DNA from: CBDCYS01 sp965226245
GTDB lineage: Bacteria > Acidobacteriota > Terriglobia > Bryobacterales > UBA6623
Assembly: GCA_965226245.1 (NCBI GenBank)
Contig: CBDDCL010000015.1
Span: forward strand, 2,108,001-2,172,000
DNA: 64,000 nucleotides
Reading direction: 5' to 3'
Every line of letters starts with the position of its first letter. The first letter of the stretch is position 1. The notes under the pieces are model-generated. The model did no database searches, was not told the origin of the DNA, and saw only the letters and a list, made by a program, of their open reading frames with translations. Position numbers and translations under genes: made by a program. Shown piece by piece: positions 33,404 through 41,899 of the stretch.

Positions 33404-33551
33404 CAGCCCGTGGTGCAAGTGGGTTCGGCGAAAAATGGGGACTGCCACCGATTTTCGTGACTCGTACGCACCGTGTTTTCAATCAAAGTGGACACGAAAA
33501 TCGGTGGCTGTACCCGACTTTTCGTGCGCACTGCACTTCTGCCACGGGCTG
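33404..33551. repeat. MITE-like palindromic element, copy 3 (148 bp)
   Basis: The element begins CAGCCCGTGG and ends CCACGGGCTG, as copy 1. Its inner arms 33428-33459 (GCGAAAAATGGGGACTGCCA then CCGATTTTCGTG) and 33493-33527 pair with each other. Together with copy 2 it fills most of the 33175-33553 gap, where I see no gene. Confidence 0.8.
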
Positions 33552-33553
33552 CG

Positions 33554-33604
33554 ATGACCGGAAAGTCGCCATGACCGGAAAGTCGCCATGACCGGAAAGT
33601 CGCC
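33554..33604 (+). repeat. 17-bp tandem repeat, three copies
   Basis: ATGACCGGAAAGTCGCC is repeated three times without variation, at 33554, 33571 and 33588, ending 45 bp before the next gene. The related GGAAAGTCGC also occurs at 33391. Confidence 0.9.
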
Positions 33605-33648
33605 ATGAATAGACCTGCCGCGGAACGACATCTCCGGAGGAGGGAAGG

Positions 33649-34182
33649 ATGACCGGCAACAAGCGCCTGGGACACCTGCTAATGTGGGCGGGCTTCGTGG
33701 CATCCGCCTTCGTTGCGACCAGCCGCACCGGCAACGTAGACTGGCTGGCCTACTCCCTCACAGCCGCCGTGGGAGTTGTTGGAGTCGTTCTGTTGCGCCT
33801 GAAAGATCGGGGCGGCGCGGACTCCCAGCAGCAGGCGCATGAGACAGTCGAGCACCTGGCGGGCGTACTCCAGCAACTGGCCGAAAAGCTATCGCAACTC
33901 AGGGCTGAAAGGGAAACGCTGGATGTCTATGACGTGCGGCATCGCATTGACGGGGATCTCGCGGCAAACTTGCGCGCCTTCGCTGATCAAAGAGAAACGA
34001 TCAGCAAGGCCTACAGCCTCCAGCTTTACGCCGAAGTCATGAACCGGTTTGCTGCGGGAGAACGCAATATCAACCGCGCCTGGTCCGCTTCGGCGGACGG
34101 ATATATCGACGAAGTGTGGGTTTGTCTGGAGCGGGCGGAGTCGTTAATAGCGGAGGGATTGCAAACACTGCGAGGCAGGTAA
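33649..34182 (+). CDS. Membrane-anchored coiled-coil protein, unknown
   Basis: The 177-residue product starts after a strong Shine-Dalgarno (GGAGGAGGGAAGG). Two TM segments follow (LGHLLMWAGFVASAFVATS and DWLAYSLTAAVGVVGVVLLR), then a coiled coil (QQQAHETVEHLAGVLQQLAE, LSQLRAERETLDVYDV) and a helical C-terminus (SLQLYAEVMNRFAAGERNIN, RAWSASADGYIDEVWVCLER). It resembles small inner-membrane proteins with cytoplasmic helical domains. I do not recognise the family. Confidence 0.7.
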   Translation: MTGNKRLGHLLMWAGFVASAFVATSRTGNVDWLAYSLTAAVGVVGVVLLRLKDRGGADSQQQAHETVEHLAGVLQQLAEKLSQLRAERETLDVYDVRHRIDGDLAANLRAFADQRETISKAYSLQLYAEVMNRFAAGERNINRAWSASADGYIDEVWVCLERAESLIAEGLQTLRGR

Positions 34183-34384
34183 GCGTTCCCAACAGCGGCA
34201 TTCTTGCAGATTGAATAGGCTTGGCCCCGGACTCACGTCCCGGTCGCGCGGTCAGCGTCCCGGCGCTGCTTGACGCCTTTCGCCTAAAAATCGGGACATC
34301 CTCAAACTTCCTGTTGAGAAAACACCACTCTCGCCAGCAAGCCTAGCGGCTAGAAGTTGTGACCCTGTCCGGCAAACTCCTTCC

Positions 34385-35971
34385 TCACTGGCTCCGGGCA
34401 TCGGTCTGCGTGAGGGCTGCAACAACCGCGCTGTGGCCTCGCTCCGAAGCTACCATGAGCGCCGTTTTCCCATCGTGTGTTTTCGCATCTACCACTGCGC
34501 CATAACCCAGAAGCATGTTCACGATCTTCGTGTGACCCTGCCGAGCAGCCGCGAAAAGCGGCGTCCAACCGTCGACGTCTTTCGCGTTCACATCGGCCCC
34601 CGCAGCAAGCAGGAAGTTGACAGCCACGCCTTGGCCATAAAGAGAAGCCGCGAAAAGGGCCGTCCGATCTCGGTTTGCCTTTGCGTCCACTTCGGCTCCA
34701 ACCGCTAGCAGCGCCTTGATAACGGGCACCTTACCGCCTTCAGCAGCTATATGGATCGCGGTCCCGCCGTCGCTTCTTCTTCTTGCATTCAAATCGGCAT
34801 CTGCGGCCAGTAGAGAGCTCACCACCTCCGCGTGACCACGCAGTGAGGCGAAGGAGAGCGGCGTCAAACTGTTCGGTCCCTTCGCATTCACATCAGCACC
34901 AGCAGCCAGTAAGGCACGGACCACTTCCGTATGACCGTTTCGTGATGCTAGATGGAGGGCAGTGTCGCCATGATTGTTTCTTGCGGTTACGTCGGTTCCA
35001 GAGGAAATTATTCGGGCTACCGCATCCAGATCGCCGACTTCAGCTGCTTCATAGAGAGATGAGCTTTGTCTTGTCGTTATCATCCTGTGCTCACGCAACA
35101 CGTGTCGGATTGGCTGCATGCAGAAGGGATCAAGTCCGACGGTATACAGGCGCTTGAGGTCCTCAAGCACTTCTGATGGTAGAGTTTCGCTAGCTATCCG
35201 CAAACCCTCGCACATCTCACTGCCCTCGTTAGTATGCTGCTTCCCACGAATATGCCTCTTGACTACTTCGAACGCAGAGACTGTGCCGATGGCGCCCAGC
35301 GCTCGGGCTGCGTTAAGGTTGCTGGGGTAGTTATCACGTGCGATCACCTCCCTCAGTTTGGGCACCGCTCTATCGCCGATTCGCGCGAAATCCTTGTAGG
35401 CCTCGTCTGCTTCAATTGAGTCTGGAATTCCACGGCTCAAACCTCCATCCAACCACGCCTCGATTGCGCCGTCACGCCGGATTCCGTGGATTGCGAGCTC
35501 TACAAGAACACTTCCCGCGAAGTAATCGGCGGTACGTATATATCCGCAGGGGCTCTTCGGCCAAGTGATCGTTGAGCGGAGAATCGTCTTGTCCTTGGTC
35601 ATGAGAATGACAGTTCCGCTGATTCTCCTTATCTCATTGACCAACTCATTGGAGCGAACGTAGCGCACTTGGCAGCCAGTTTTGAAATACTTGGCATTAA
35701 TAGAAAGTACAGGAGTATCCGCAGTGTTGGAGAGCGCGAAACCAGCATTTCGAAGGGCTTTCGCCATTGATTCTTGGAGGGCCAACGATTCTTTTTGGGC
35801 TGTGTCGAGAGAGTCGTTCTTCTGCCCTTCATCGATCGCGATTACCGGATTGACTTTCTGTACGAGGGGAGCACTGCCCTTGTCTTGCTCGGAGATCGCA
35901 AGCTGGGAAGCGCTACAAAAACAAACGGTGCAGTAACAAACTACGGCGACAGACTGAATGGTAGGCTTCAT
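34385..35971 (-). CDS. Secreted ankyrin-repeat protein
   Basis: The 528-residue product starts at MKPTIQSVAVVCYCTVCFCS-AS, a signal-like N-terminus (the upstream extension to 36022 is less likely). Residues about 30-300 form a domain I do not recognise, with a HEAT-like part (RIGDRAVPKLREVIARDNYP, AARALGAIGTVSAFEVVKRH). From about residue 305 six ankyrin repeats follow: SLYEAAEVGDLDAVARIISS, HGDTALHLASRNGHTEVVRA, SLTPLSFASLRGHAEVVSSL, GGTAIHIAAEGGKVPVIKAL, DRTALFAASLYGQGVAVNFL and GWTPLFAAARQGHTKIVNML, with a seventh partial. It probably mediates protein-protein contact in the envelope. Confidence 0.82.
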   Translation of the reverse strand: MKPTIQSVAVVCYCTVCFCSASQLAISEQDKGSAPLVQKVNPVIAIDEGQKNDSLDTAQKESLALQESMAKALRNAGFALSNTADTPVLSINAKYFKTGCQVRYVRSNELVNEIRRISGTVILMTKDKTILRSTITWPKSPCGYIRTADYFAGSVLVELAIHGIRRDGAIEAWLDGGLSRGIPDSIEADEAYKDFARIGDRAVPKLREVIARDNYPSNLNAARALGAIGTVSAFEVVKRHIRGKQHTNEGSEMCEGLRIASETLPSEVLEDLKRLYTVGLDPFCMQPIRHVLREHRMITTRQSSSLYEAAEVGDLDAVARIISSGTDVTARNNHGDTALHLASRNGHTEVVRALLAAGADVNAKGPNSLTPLSFASLRGHAEVVSSLLAADADLNARRRSDGGTAIHIAAEGGKVPVIKALLAVGAEVDAKANRDRTALFAASLYGQGVAVNFLLAAGADVNAKDVDGWTPLFAAARQGHTKIVNMLLGYGAVVDAKTHDGKTALMVASERGHSAVVAALTQTDARSQ

Positions 35972-36028
35972 CAACCGTTCAACTCCTGGAAAATATCTGG
36001 TGCCTGCCACGAAGAATATCACAGCCGG

Positions 36029-36054
36029 TGTCCCTCTTGATTCGAAAAGCGAGA
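36029..36054. repeat. 26-bp dispersed repeat, copy 1
   Basis: TGTCCCTCTTGATTCGAAAA-GCGAGAA occurs here and again at about 41756-41781, upstream of the Trm112 gene. Confidence 0.7.
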
Positions 36055-36116
36055 AACTGGAAAAATAGGGGAAAACAGGGGGGGAACAGGGACGGGGAAA
36101 CAGGGACAGGGGAACA

Positions 36117-36182
36117 GATCGGGGACAGCTCCCGAACCTCGAACAGATCGGAACAGATCGGGGACAGCTCCCGAACCTCGGC
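36117..36182. repeat. REP units at the 3' side of RAYT copy A
   Basis: The motif GATCGGGGACAGCTCCCGAA-CCTCG occurs at 36117-36141 and again at 36157-36181, immediately downstream of the RAYT stop. The inverse motif lies on the other side of the gene at 36911-36936. A G-rich stretch of GGGACAGG-like repeats (36066-36115) precedes it. Confidence 0.8.
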
Positions 36183-36183
36183 G

Positions 36184-36861
36184 TTAGGCCCCGGCCGACC
36201 GCGATTTCGGTGGCGGGCCGGGCGGTTTGCGCCGCAGCGATCGTCCTGCCTGCTGCTCCAGTTCCGCCACAAAATGGTCATCTCCAAACGGATTTCCGGA
36301 ACGAGTCGCCCCCCGAATTTCGTCTGTTAGGTCCGCTCCGTCGGCCAGCGCCTCTCCCCAATCGTTCGCGGAACAAATTTCGCTCCAGTCCCCGAAATCA
36401 AGTGTTCCCGATGGGTCCGCTCCCTCGGCATGGGCCCGCGCGCTCGACCACGGGTACTCCTCAGCCTGCCCGGCCAGTCCGGCGCGAACCGGGTTCAAGT
36501 CCACCTACAGCAGCGCTCGCACCAGGTGCGTCCGGCCTAAAGGACACGAATAAAAGCGGTTCTGCCACAAATGCCCCGTCCTCTCGTAACGCCGGTTGAA
36601 GTGCTGAGCGTAGCGCGAGTGGCACTGTCCAAGGGCGAGAGCAAGCGAATTGGGCCGCTCGGGAATCGCGACCAGATGGACGTGATTCGTCATCAGACAA
36701 TAGCCGAGCAGCGTGACGCGGTGGCGCCGCGAACGTTCGCGCGGAGTTTCGAGATAGAAGCGCCGGTCGTCGTCGAGCAGGAAGACATCCTGGCGGTTGT
36801 TGCCCCGTTGGGTGATGTGATGCGGCACGCCCGCCGCCACCACCCGGGCCATCCGAGCCAT
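36184..36861 (-). pseudogene. RAYT copy A, split by an in-frame TAG
   Basis: The frame from ATG 36861 encodes MARMARVVAAGVPHHITQRG, LGYCLMTNHVHLVAIPERPN with the HUH motif, CHSRYAQHFNRRYERTGHLW with the candidate catalytic Tyr, and LVRALL, then TAG at 36507-36505. It continues in the same frame with VDLNPVRAGLAGQAEEYPWS and a basic Pro-rich tail to the stop at 36184 (106 codons). In intact RAYTs the block is LRYVDLNP, so TAG sits exactly in place of the Tyr codon. A GTG directly follows the TAG and could allow re-initiation. The element is flanked by inverted REP motifs. Confidence 0.85.
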
Positions 36862-36910
36862 TCGGTTCGCGGTGAGAATTGCTATTTTCGCACAGTTCGC
36901 GCTCCATGAA

Positions 36911-36936
36911 CCGAGGTTCGGGAGCTGTCCCCGATC
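36911..36936. repeat. REP unit at the 5' side of RAYT copy A
   Basis: CCGAGGTTCGGGAGCTGTCC-CCGATC is the inverse of the two units at 36117-36181, so the RAYT gene lies between REP units in opposite orientation. Confidence 0.8.
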
Positions 36937-37071
36937 ATCCCCGATCATCCCAAAGGGGCTTAGCTACGTAAGTGATTGAATTGACGTAACATAACGTCCT
37001 TTATGTTATACCAATGACAGAGAGTGTCAAGGGCGAACCAGAGCGCCGATTACCACGATCAGTAATCGGTT

Positions 37072-38304
37072 TCACGGTCGGGCTTGACTTCCAGGAGTCC
37101 CAAGCCTCATTGGAGGTGCTGCTCCATACGTCATTGCCCGCCAGCACCATTCCACGGGTCCAAATTGAAATCGCCGGGTCCACCAGGCACTGGCCAGTGC
37201 CTGCAACGGGAGAAGTGCCAGGACGATGAGCACACCAGTCGTCGGTTTGAGACGACCGAATAACCCAAAGCCCCAGCTGTAGATGACAGCGGAAGCCACA
37301 AGGCCTGTAAAAAGGTAGTTCGTGAGAGCTAGGCGACCGACGGGAGCTAAAGGCGACAGCACTCGTCTCCAAGAGTCTTGATCGATTATGAGCGTGATGG
37401 CGGCCACGTAGCACAACCCCGTTGCAGGTTCAGTTAAAGGCCACCCGAAACTGCTGAGGAGCGAATGCGTCAGGGAATCAGTCTCCGCCGCAAAGGCCCA
37501 GTCCGACAACATCTTAATGGTTTTCCCGATGACAACGGTGCCCACGAGCCATGGCAAGGCGGAGCGAGCCAGAGCCCGCCGAGTCGCCCAGTCACGCAAC
37601 ACTCCGAGCCGACCTACGTACAGCCCAAGAACAAGTAGCGCCAGAATACCGAAGTCTCGGACACGCCGTTCCCAACTCATCAAATACGAGCCAAGACGAT
37701 CCAGGCTAGCCGCAGCGATATCGGTGAACGTCCCCTCCCGGAAGATTCGACGACGTTCTTCCCAGTCGGTTTCGTACGTATCACTGGGCTCAGAAGCGCT
37801 GACTCGCGGCTCGCTCAAGCGCTCCTGAAACTCTCTTTTGAGAGGCCCGTAGGCGTTCGCAACCGCGAAAAGCAAGATGATCCAGATCAGAAGCGTACGC
37901 GGACGTCGCCGCTGCAGAACCAAAAGCAGGAGGCCGAATACGGCATAGTAGAGCAGGATTACAACATCTAGTCCACACGCTGTGGCTAACGAGGCGATAA
38001 CCAGCAGCCCCAACGAACGGCGCAGGTAGAGTGATGTGAACGACACGCTGCGCATCCGAGCCCTCTCAAGCTGAAGGTAGAACCCAATCCCGAACAGAAA
38101 TGAGAAAATCGTGACGAAATGGCCACTCGCGAACAGTTCGATGAGGTCCATCACGGTCTGGTCCGCAAACCCGAGCGGCTCCGCCAGGTAGATGTGCCCC
38201 CCTCGCAGGTCCAACGTCATGTTGACGGCGAACATCCCAAATATGGCGAAGCCTCGCAGGACATCAAGGAGTTGAATGCGCTCACCTGTGGGGGTCGGAA
38301 TCAA
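37072..38304 (-). CDS. DUF418-domain (YeiB-like) membrane protein
   Basis: The 410-residue product has about ten hydrophobic segments. It starts GERIQLLDVLRGFAIFGMFA-VNM, the typical DUF418/YeiB N-terminus with LDxLRGxAIxGI, followed by FVTIFSFLFGIGFYLQLERA and RRSLGLLVIASLATACGLDV. The C-terminal DUF418 block includes GRLALTNYLFTGLVASAVIY and QALASAWWTRRFQFGPVEWC-WRAMTYG, matching the conserved FxxGPxEWLWRxLTYG. Function is not established; acyltransferase_3-like topology has been noted. It lies between the two RAYT copies, all on the minus strand. Confidence 0.88.
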   Translation of the reverse strand: MIPTPTGERIQLLDVLRGFAIFGMFAVNMTLDLRGGHIYLAEPLGFADQTVMDLIELFASGHFVTIFSFLFGIGFYLQLERARMRSVSFTSLYLRRSLGLLVIASLATACGLDVVILLYYAVFGLLLLVLQRRRPRTLLIWIILLFAVANAYGPLKREFQERLSEPRVSASEPSDTYETDWEERRRIFREGTFTDIAAASLDRLGSYLMSWERRVRDFGILALLVLGLYVGRLGVLRDWATRRALARSALPWLVGTVVIGKTIKMLSDWAFAAETDSLTHSLLSSFGWPLTEPATGLCYVAAITLIIDQDSWRRVLSPLAPVGRLALTNYLFTGLVASAVIYSWGFGLFGRLKPTTGVLIVLALLPLQALASAWWTRRFQFGPVEWCWRAMTYGAAPPMRLGTPGSQARP

Positions 38305-38532
38305 AACGATTCTGCCTCGTGCCTATCGGATGGTCGGCTCCAAGACGGGTAAAAACCGTCGCAGACTCGGAACCGATGGGCCTACCGTGTCGGTCCGATT
38401 CTACCTCTTCGCAGATAGGTGTCGCGAACAAACGATGTCACTCGCTATCGGTCGGCACCCGACCCAAATGCTTGATTTGGGGCCGGCTTCCGGCCCGTCC
38501 AGCGAGCTGCTGAGTGGCCTCAGGAGAGGGCA

Positions 38533-38597
38533 GATCGGGGACAGCTCCCGAACCTCGGGCAGATCCGGGCAGATCGGGGACAGCTCCCGAACCTCGG
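38533..38597. repeat. REP units at the 3' side of RAYT copy B
   Basis: GATCGGGGACAGCTCCCGAA-CCTCGG occurs at 38533-38558 and 38572-38597. The spacer between them differs from that at copy A. Confidence 0.8.
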
Positions 38598-38599
38598 CG

Positions 38600-39268
38600 T
38601 TAGGCCCCGGCGGACCGCGATTTCGGCGGCGGGCCGGGCGGTTTGCGCCGCAGCGACCGTCCTGCCCGCTGCTCCAGTTCCGCCACGAAATGGTCATCTC
38701 CGAACGGATTTCCGGAACGAGTCGCCGCCCGAATCTCATCTGTTGCGTCCGCTCCGCTGGCCAGCGCCTCGCCCCAATCGTTCGCGGAACAAATTTCGCT
38801 CCAGCTCCCGAAATCAATTGTTCCCGATGGGTCCCCTCCCTCGGCATGGGCCCGCGCGCTCGACCACGGGTACTTTTCGGCTTGCCCGACCAGTCCGGCG
38901 CGAACCGGGTTCAAGTCCACCTACAGCAGCGCCCGAACCAGGTGAGTCCGGCCTAAAGGGCACGAATAAAAGCGGTTTTGCCACAAATGCCCTGTCCGCC
39001 CGCAGCGCCGGTTGAAGCGCTGAGCGTAGCGCGAGTGACATTGGCCCAGGGCGCGACCAAGCGAATCGGGCCGCTCGGGAATCGCCACCAGATGGATGTG
39101 ATTCGTCATCAGACAATAGCCGAGCAGCGTGACGCGGTGGCGCCGCGAACGTTCGCGCAGAGTTTCGAGATAGAAGCGCCGGTCGTCATCGAGCAGGAAG
39201 ACATCCTGGCGGTTGTTGCCCCGTTGCGTGATGTGATGCGGCACGCCCGCCGCCACCACCCGGGCCAT
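38600..39268 (-). pseudogene. RAYT copy B, split by the same in-frame TAG
   Basis: The frame from ATG 39268 encodes MARVVAAGVPHHITQRGNNR, CLMTNHIHLVAIPERPDSLG, CHSRYAQRFNRRCGRTGHLW and LVRALL, then TAG at 38923-38921. It continues as VDLNPVRAGLVGQAEKYPWS to the stop at 38600. The C-terminal 106-codon part differs from copy A at about nine residues, yet both keep an open frame and an identical TAG position. The copies are therefore not a very recent duplication. REP units flank the gene on both sides in inverted orientation. Confidence 0.85.
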
Positions 39269-39480
39269 TCGGTTCGCGGTGAGAATTGCTATTTTCGCAC
39301 AGTTCGCGCTCGCTGAGCCGAGGTTCGGGAGCTGTCCCCGATCGTCCCATTTGGTTCGCGGTGAGAATCGCTATTTTCGCACAGTTCGCGCTCGATGAGC
39401 CGAGGTTCGGGAGCTGTCCCCGATCGTCCCCCCGATCGTCCCCGTCCCCGATCGTCCCACCGATCGTCCCAAACGATCGG
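39269..39480. repeat. Tandemly duplicated RAYT upstream segment with REP units
   Basis: The stretch from GGTTCGCGGTGAGAATTGCT through CACAGTTCGCGCTCGCTGAG to the REP CCGAGGTTCGGGAGCTGTCC (39318-39343) is repeated about 81 bp further on, with the second REP at 39400-39425. CCGATCGTCCC-like short repeats then continue to about 39478. I see no gene in 39269-39669. Confidence 0.75.
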
Positions 39481-39669
39481 CGCTAAGCCACCACGGGCAC
39501 TTTTTCGTCAAAATGGGCACATTTTAGCCGTTTGGGTTTCGCCCCAAAGATGTTGCACGGTGCAACCTTTGCCGATGCATCGGGCGGCTGTGCTTTCGTA
39601 CCGGGTGGGTGTCAAGGTGTTGCCCCTGAAAGCGTCACAAGGGGACTACGAACTTTTCCGTCGAGCTCT

Positions 39670-40332
39670 CTAGCGCCCAGCAAACCAAAGAAAAAGAATC
39701 GTCCCGAGACCGAAGAGAAACGGAAACCAGAAATCAAGGAAGCTCTGAAACCCATATCGTGGAATCGGCACGACGTTCGGTCGCCCCATTGGTGTCACCC
39801 TTTGGCCTAGCCGGGCCAACCTTGCAGAGCGAGATCTCAACAACCAAGTGTAGAACCGCGTGGCCCTGGGCACTGCTTGCATAAAGGCGGGCCGAAACAT
39901 CGCAGGCGTCTTAAGTTTGAGAAATACAAATTCCCATCCGTAACGCGGGTCGTTCATAGCGCCGTAGGGGACAACCTCGTCCTGCCCGCTTGGCACCGGG
40001 TATTGTTCCCCTCCATACACCAGGTGAACGTAGTCTTTGCGCACAAACGTCAAGAACTCTACGAGGAAATATGTCATTACGCCTATCAGCAGCCAAGATA
40101 TCTTGGACTGGTCGATCCCACCATCACCGAACTTCATCCCAAGCGCAGTAAGTTCCGTTGGCTTGAAGCCGTTTGCGTAAGCCAAACCTACAACACAAGC
40201 AAGAAGCAATGCCCGGCGCACCTTCCTGGTGGCGTCACTCAAGTAATCTGAAGGCAGTTCATCGCCGGTCTTCCCGGCTGAATATCTGGCAGAAGACACT
40301 CTGCCGTGAAGAACTGGTGATCCTTGACCCAT
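39670..40332 (-). CDS. Membrane protein, unknown
   Basis: The 220-residue product has a cytoplasmic-looking N-terminus and three hydrophobic segments: RRALLLACVVGLAYANGF, ISWLLIGVMTYFLVEFLTFV and, at the C-terminus, FLDFWFPFLFGLGTILFLWF. The middle region (KDYVHLVYGGEQYPVPSGQD, DPRYGWEFVFLKLKTPAMFR) is polar. I do not recognise the family. Codon use is less GC-biased than in the flanking metabolic genes. It is isolated, with repeat sequence on both sides. Confidence 0.65.
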   Translation of the reverse strand: MGQGSPVLHGRVSSARYSAGKTGDELPSDYLSDATRKVRRALLLACVVGLAYANGFKPTELTALGMKFGDGGIDQSKISWLLIGVMTYFLVEFLTFVRKDYVHLVYGGEQYPVPSGQDEVVPYGAMNDPRYGWEFVFLKLKTPAMFRPAFMQAVPRATRFYTWLLRSRSARLARLGQRVTPMGRPNVVPIPRYGFQSFLDFWFPFLFGLGTILFLWFAGR

Positions 40333-40668
40333 TACCCAATTCTAGTACCGAACGACCGAACGTCACATTTCGGCGAGCCGCTTCCTTGGGCTGATGGCGG
40401 CTGATGGGGACAGTCACCGGGTTTTATTGTCAACTTTTGCGGAATCGCCCGCGGCAGCCGCGAGCCGCGAACTCCCCACCCAACCGCCGAACCGGCTACC
40501 GACACGCCACTTTGGCCCCAAAACACCGCCCCCCCCCAGAACCGCAAATCACCCCAACTCAGTCACGGATAAATTGAAAATATAGTCCCTTTGTTTTCAA
40601 CAGGATTACCCACCGCCCGCAAGGAATCCCCATATCGACTTGTTATCCTAAAAGCGACAAAACCAACA

Positions 40669-40788
40669 ATGACTCAGTTGCAACTTAAAGGAGAGGACAA
40701 CCATTCCACGACCTCGCCGGGACCCAAAAGCCAGAAAGCCTCTCACAGACTCTCAAATACTCTCATTGAAAAAAGTCACCCCTTATGA
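40669..40788 (+). CDS. Small ORF overlapping the next HTH fragment
   Basis: Thirty-nine codons read MTQLQLKGEDNHSTTSPGPK followed by SQKASHRLSNTLIEKSHPL, ending in a TGA that overlaps the ATG of the next frame as ATGA. The overlap suggests an original two-gene operon, of which the second is now truncated. The sequence here (40333-40880) is much less GC-rich than its surroundings. Function unknown. Confidence 0.35.
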   Translation: MTQLQLKGEDNHSTTSPGPKSQKASHRLSNTLIEKSHPL

Positions 40789-40880
40789 ATGAACAACTTA
40801 CAACCGTGCGGAACAAGACCATTGAAGCTCTTTTGCTAACGAATACGATCGATAGAGCGGCAAAGAGAGCAAATGTGAGT
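40785..40880 (+). pseudogene. N-terminal fragment of a helix-turn-helix protein
   Basis: The frame starts MNEQLTTVRNKTIEALLLTN and continues TIDRAAKRANVSEGRF, an HTH of the kind found in phage-derived DNA-binding and terminase-like proteins. After that it runs into sequence belonging to a glyoxalase-like gene in another frame. The junction near 40880-40900 marks a deletion or insertion end. Confidence 0.5.
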
Positions 40881-40899
40881 GAAGGCCGATTCGGAAATC

Positions 40900-41148
40900 G
40901 CGGCGGGCGAATAACCCGGAAGATGCCCCCCTTCCTCGGCGTAGCGGCCGATGCCGGACCCCAGCCAGCCCGCACCCGGTGGATGGAACCGCTTCGTCGT
41001 CCGGGTTGAGGACATCGCGGCGACCGTAGCTGCTCTGAGGGAAGCAGGCGCGAACTTCCGCAACGAGATCATCTCTGGCCCGGGTGGGCAGCAGATCCTC
41101 GTGGAGGACCCGTCCGGTAACGCTATCGAAGTCTTCCAGCCGGGCTAG
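40900..41148 (+). pseudogene. C-terminal remnant of a VOC (glyoxalase-like) protein
   Basis: The readable frame from 40951 encodes MPDPSQPAPGGWNRFVVRVE, DIAATVAALREAGANFRNEI and SGPGGQQILVEDPSGNAIEV-FQPG, the second half of a VOC domain with its terminal metal-ligand Glu. A preceding frame has GRITRKMPPFLGVAADAG-like sequence, and an in-frame TAG precedes the ATG. The N-terminal half is missing, so this is a truncated gene. Confidence 0.65.
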
Positions 41149-41311
41149 TCGTCAGCCCGGCTCCAGAGCCTTGGCCATGCGGCGCCTGAGATTGTCGCGC
41201 GGACGGCCGACTCGATCAAGGGTTTACGGTCCGTCAGTTGAAAGTCTCCGGACACACAGGATCTCGAACGCGCGAGCCTCTTGGCCCAGATGGCACTTCA
41301 TGACAGCTTCG

Positions 41312-41494
41312 CTAGGGCCTCCTAGCAAGCCAGATCCATACGACAACACCAAGAACAACAAGCCCGATGAGCGGCACGGCAACGCTGTATATTAGCCACC
41401 CGACAAAACGGCCTAGAATGCCAATCGTCACAAATAGGGCTACGATGGCTAGGGCGATCGACAAAACAGCGGTCAGTACCAAGTGACGCGCCAT
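41312..41494 (-). CDS. Small two-TM membrane protein
   Basis: The 60-residue product MARHLVLTAVLSIALAIVAL continues FVTIGILGRFVGWLIYSVAV and PLIGLVVLGVVVWIWLARRP. It forms two TM helices with a basic C-terminal end, like small stress-related or YtxH-style membrane proteins. I do not recognise a family. Confidence 0.5.
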   Translation of the reverse strand: MARHLVLTAVLSIALAIVALFVTIGILGRFVGWLIYSVAVPLIGLVVLGVVVWIWLARRP

Positions 41495-41755
41495 CTAACT
41501 CCTGTTTATGCTGACGTGCATAAAAAGTCCGTCCAGATAGGATAATACCAAACTACCCCACCAATCCTGAAGCTGCGAGACGGCCGTACTCTGTCGCCTT
41601 CCCCCCTTAATCGCGACGCTTCCACAGCCGACCCTTCCCTAAGTTCTTTATTTCCTGTAAGATGACCGTGTAAGATTGCCACTCCCGTCGAAACCCAGCT
41701 CACTGATGTCTGCCGGAATCCCAACGCCGACGGGAGTGTTGCCCCGTAAGCCGTT

Positions 41756-41781
41756 GTCCCTCTTGATTCGAAAAGCGAGAA
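41756..41781. repeat. 26-bp dispersed repeat, copy 2
   Basis: This copy matches TGTCCCTCTTGATTCGAAAA at 36029-36054. The intergenic stretch 41495-41899 contains this repeat and no convincing gene; a 133-codon minus-strand frame there has no family features. Confidence 0.7.
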
Positions 41782-41899
41782 CCAAATCTTATTCATACTC
41801 GGGGACGGGAAGGACGATGGTAAACTGAGTCTCTTGACCGGGAGAGGGCCGTGTGGCGGTCCGGCCAACCCGGCGGACAGAATCAATCTGGAGACGAAG

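Noticed and set aside
33404..33604. Possible CRISPR array from repeated GGAAAGTCGCC words and palindromes
   Set aside because: The 17-bp units are directly adjacent with no spacers, and the larger units are palindromic MITE-like copies with no cas genes nearby.
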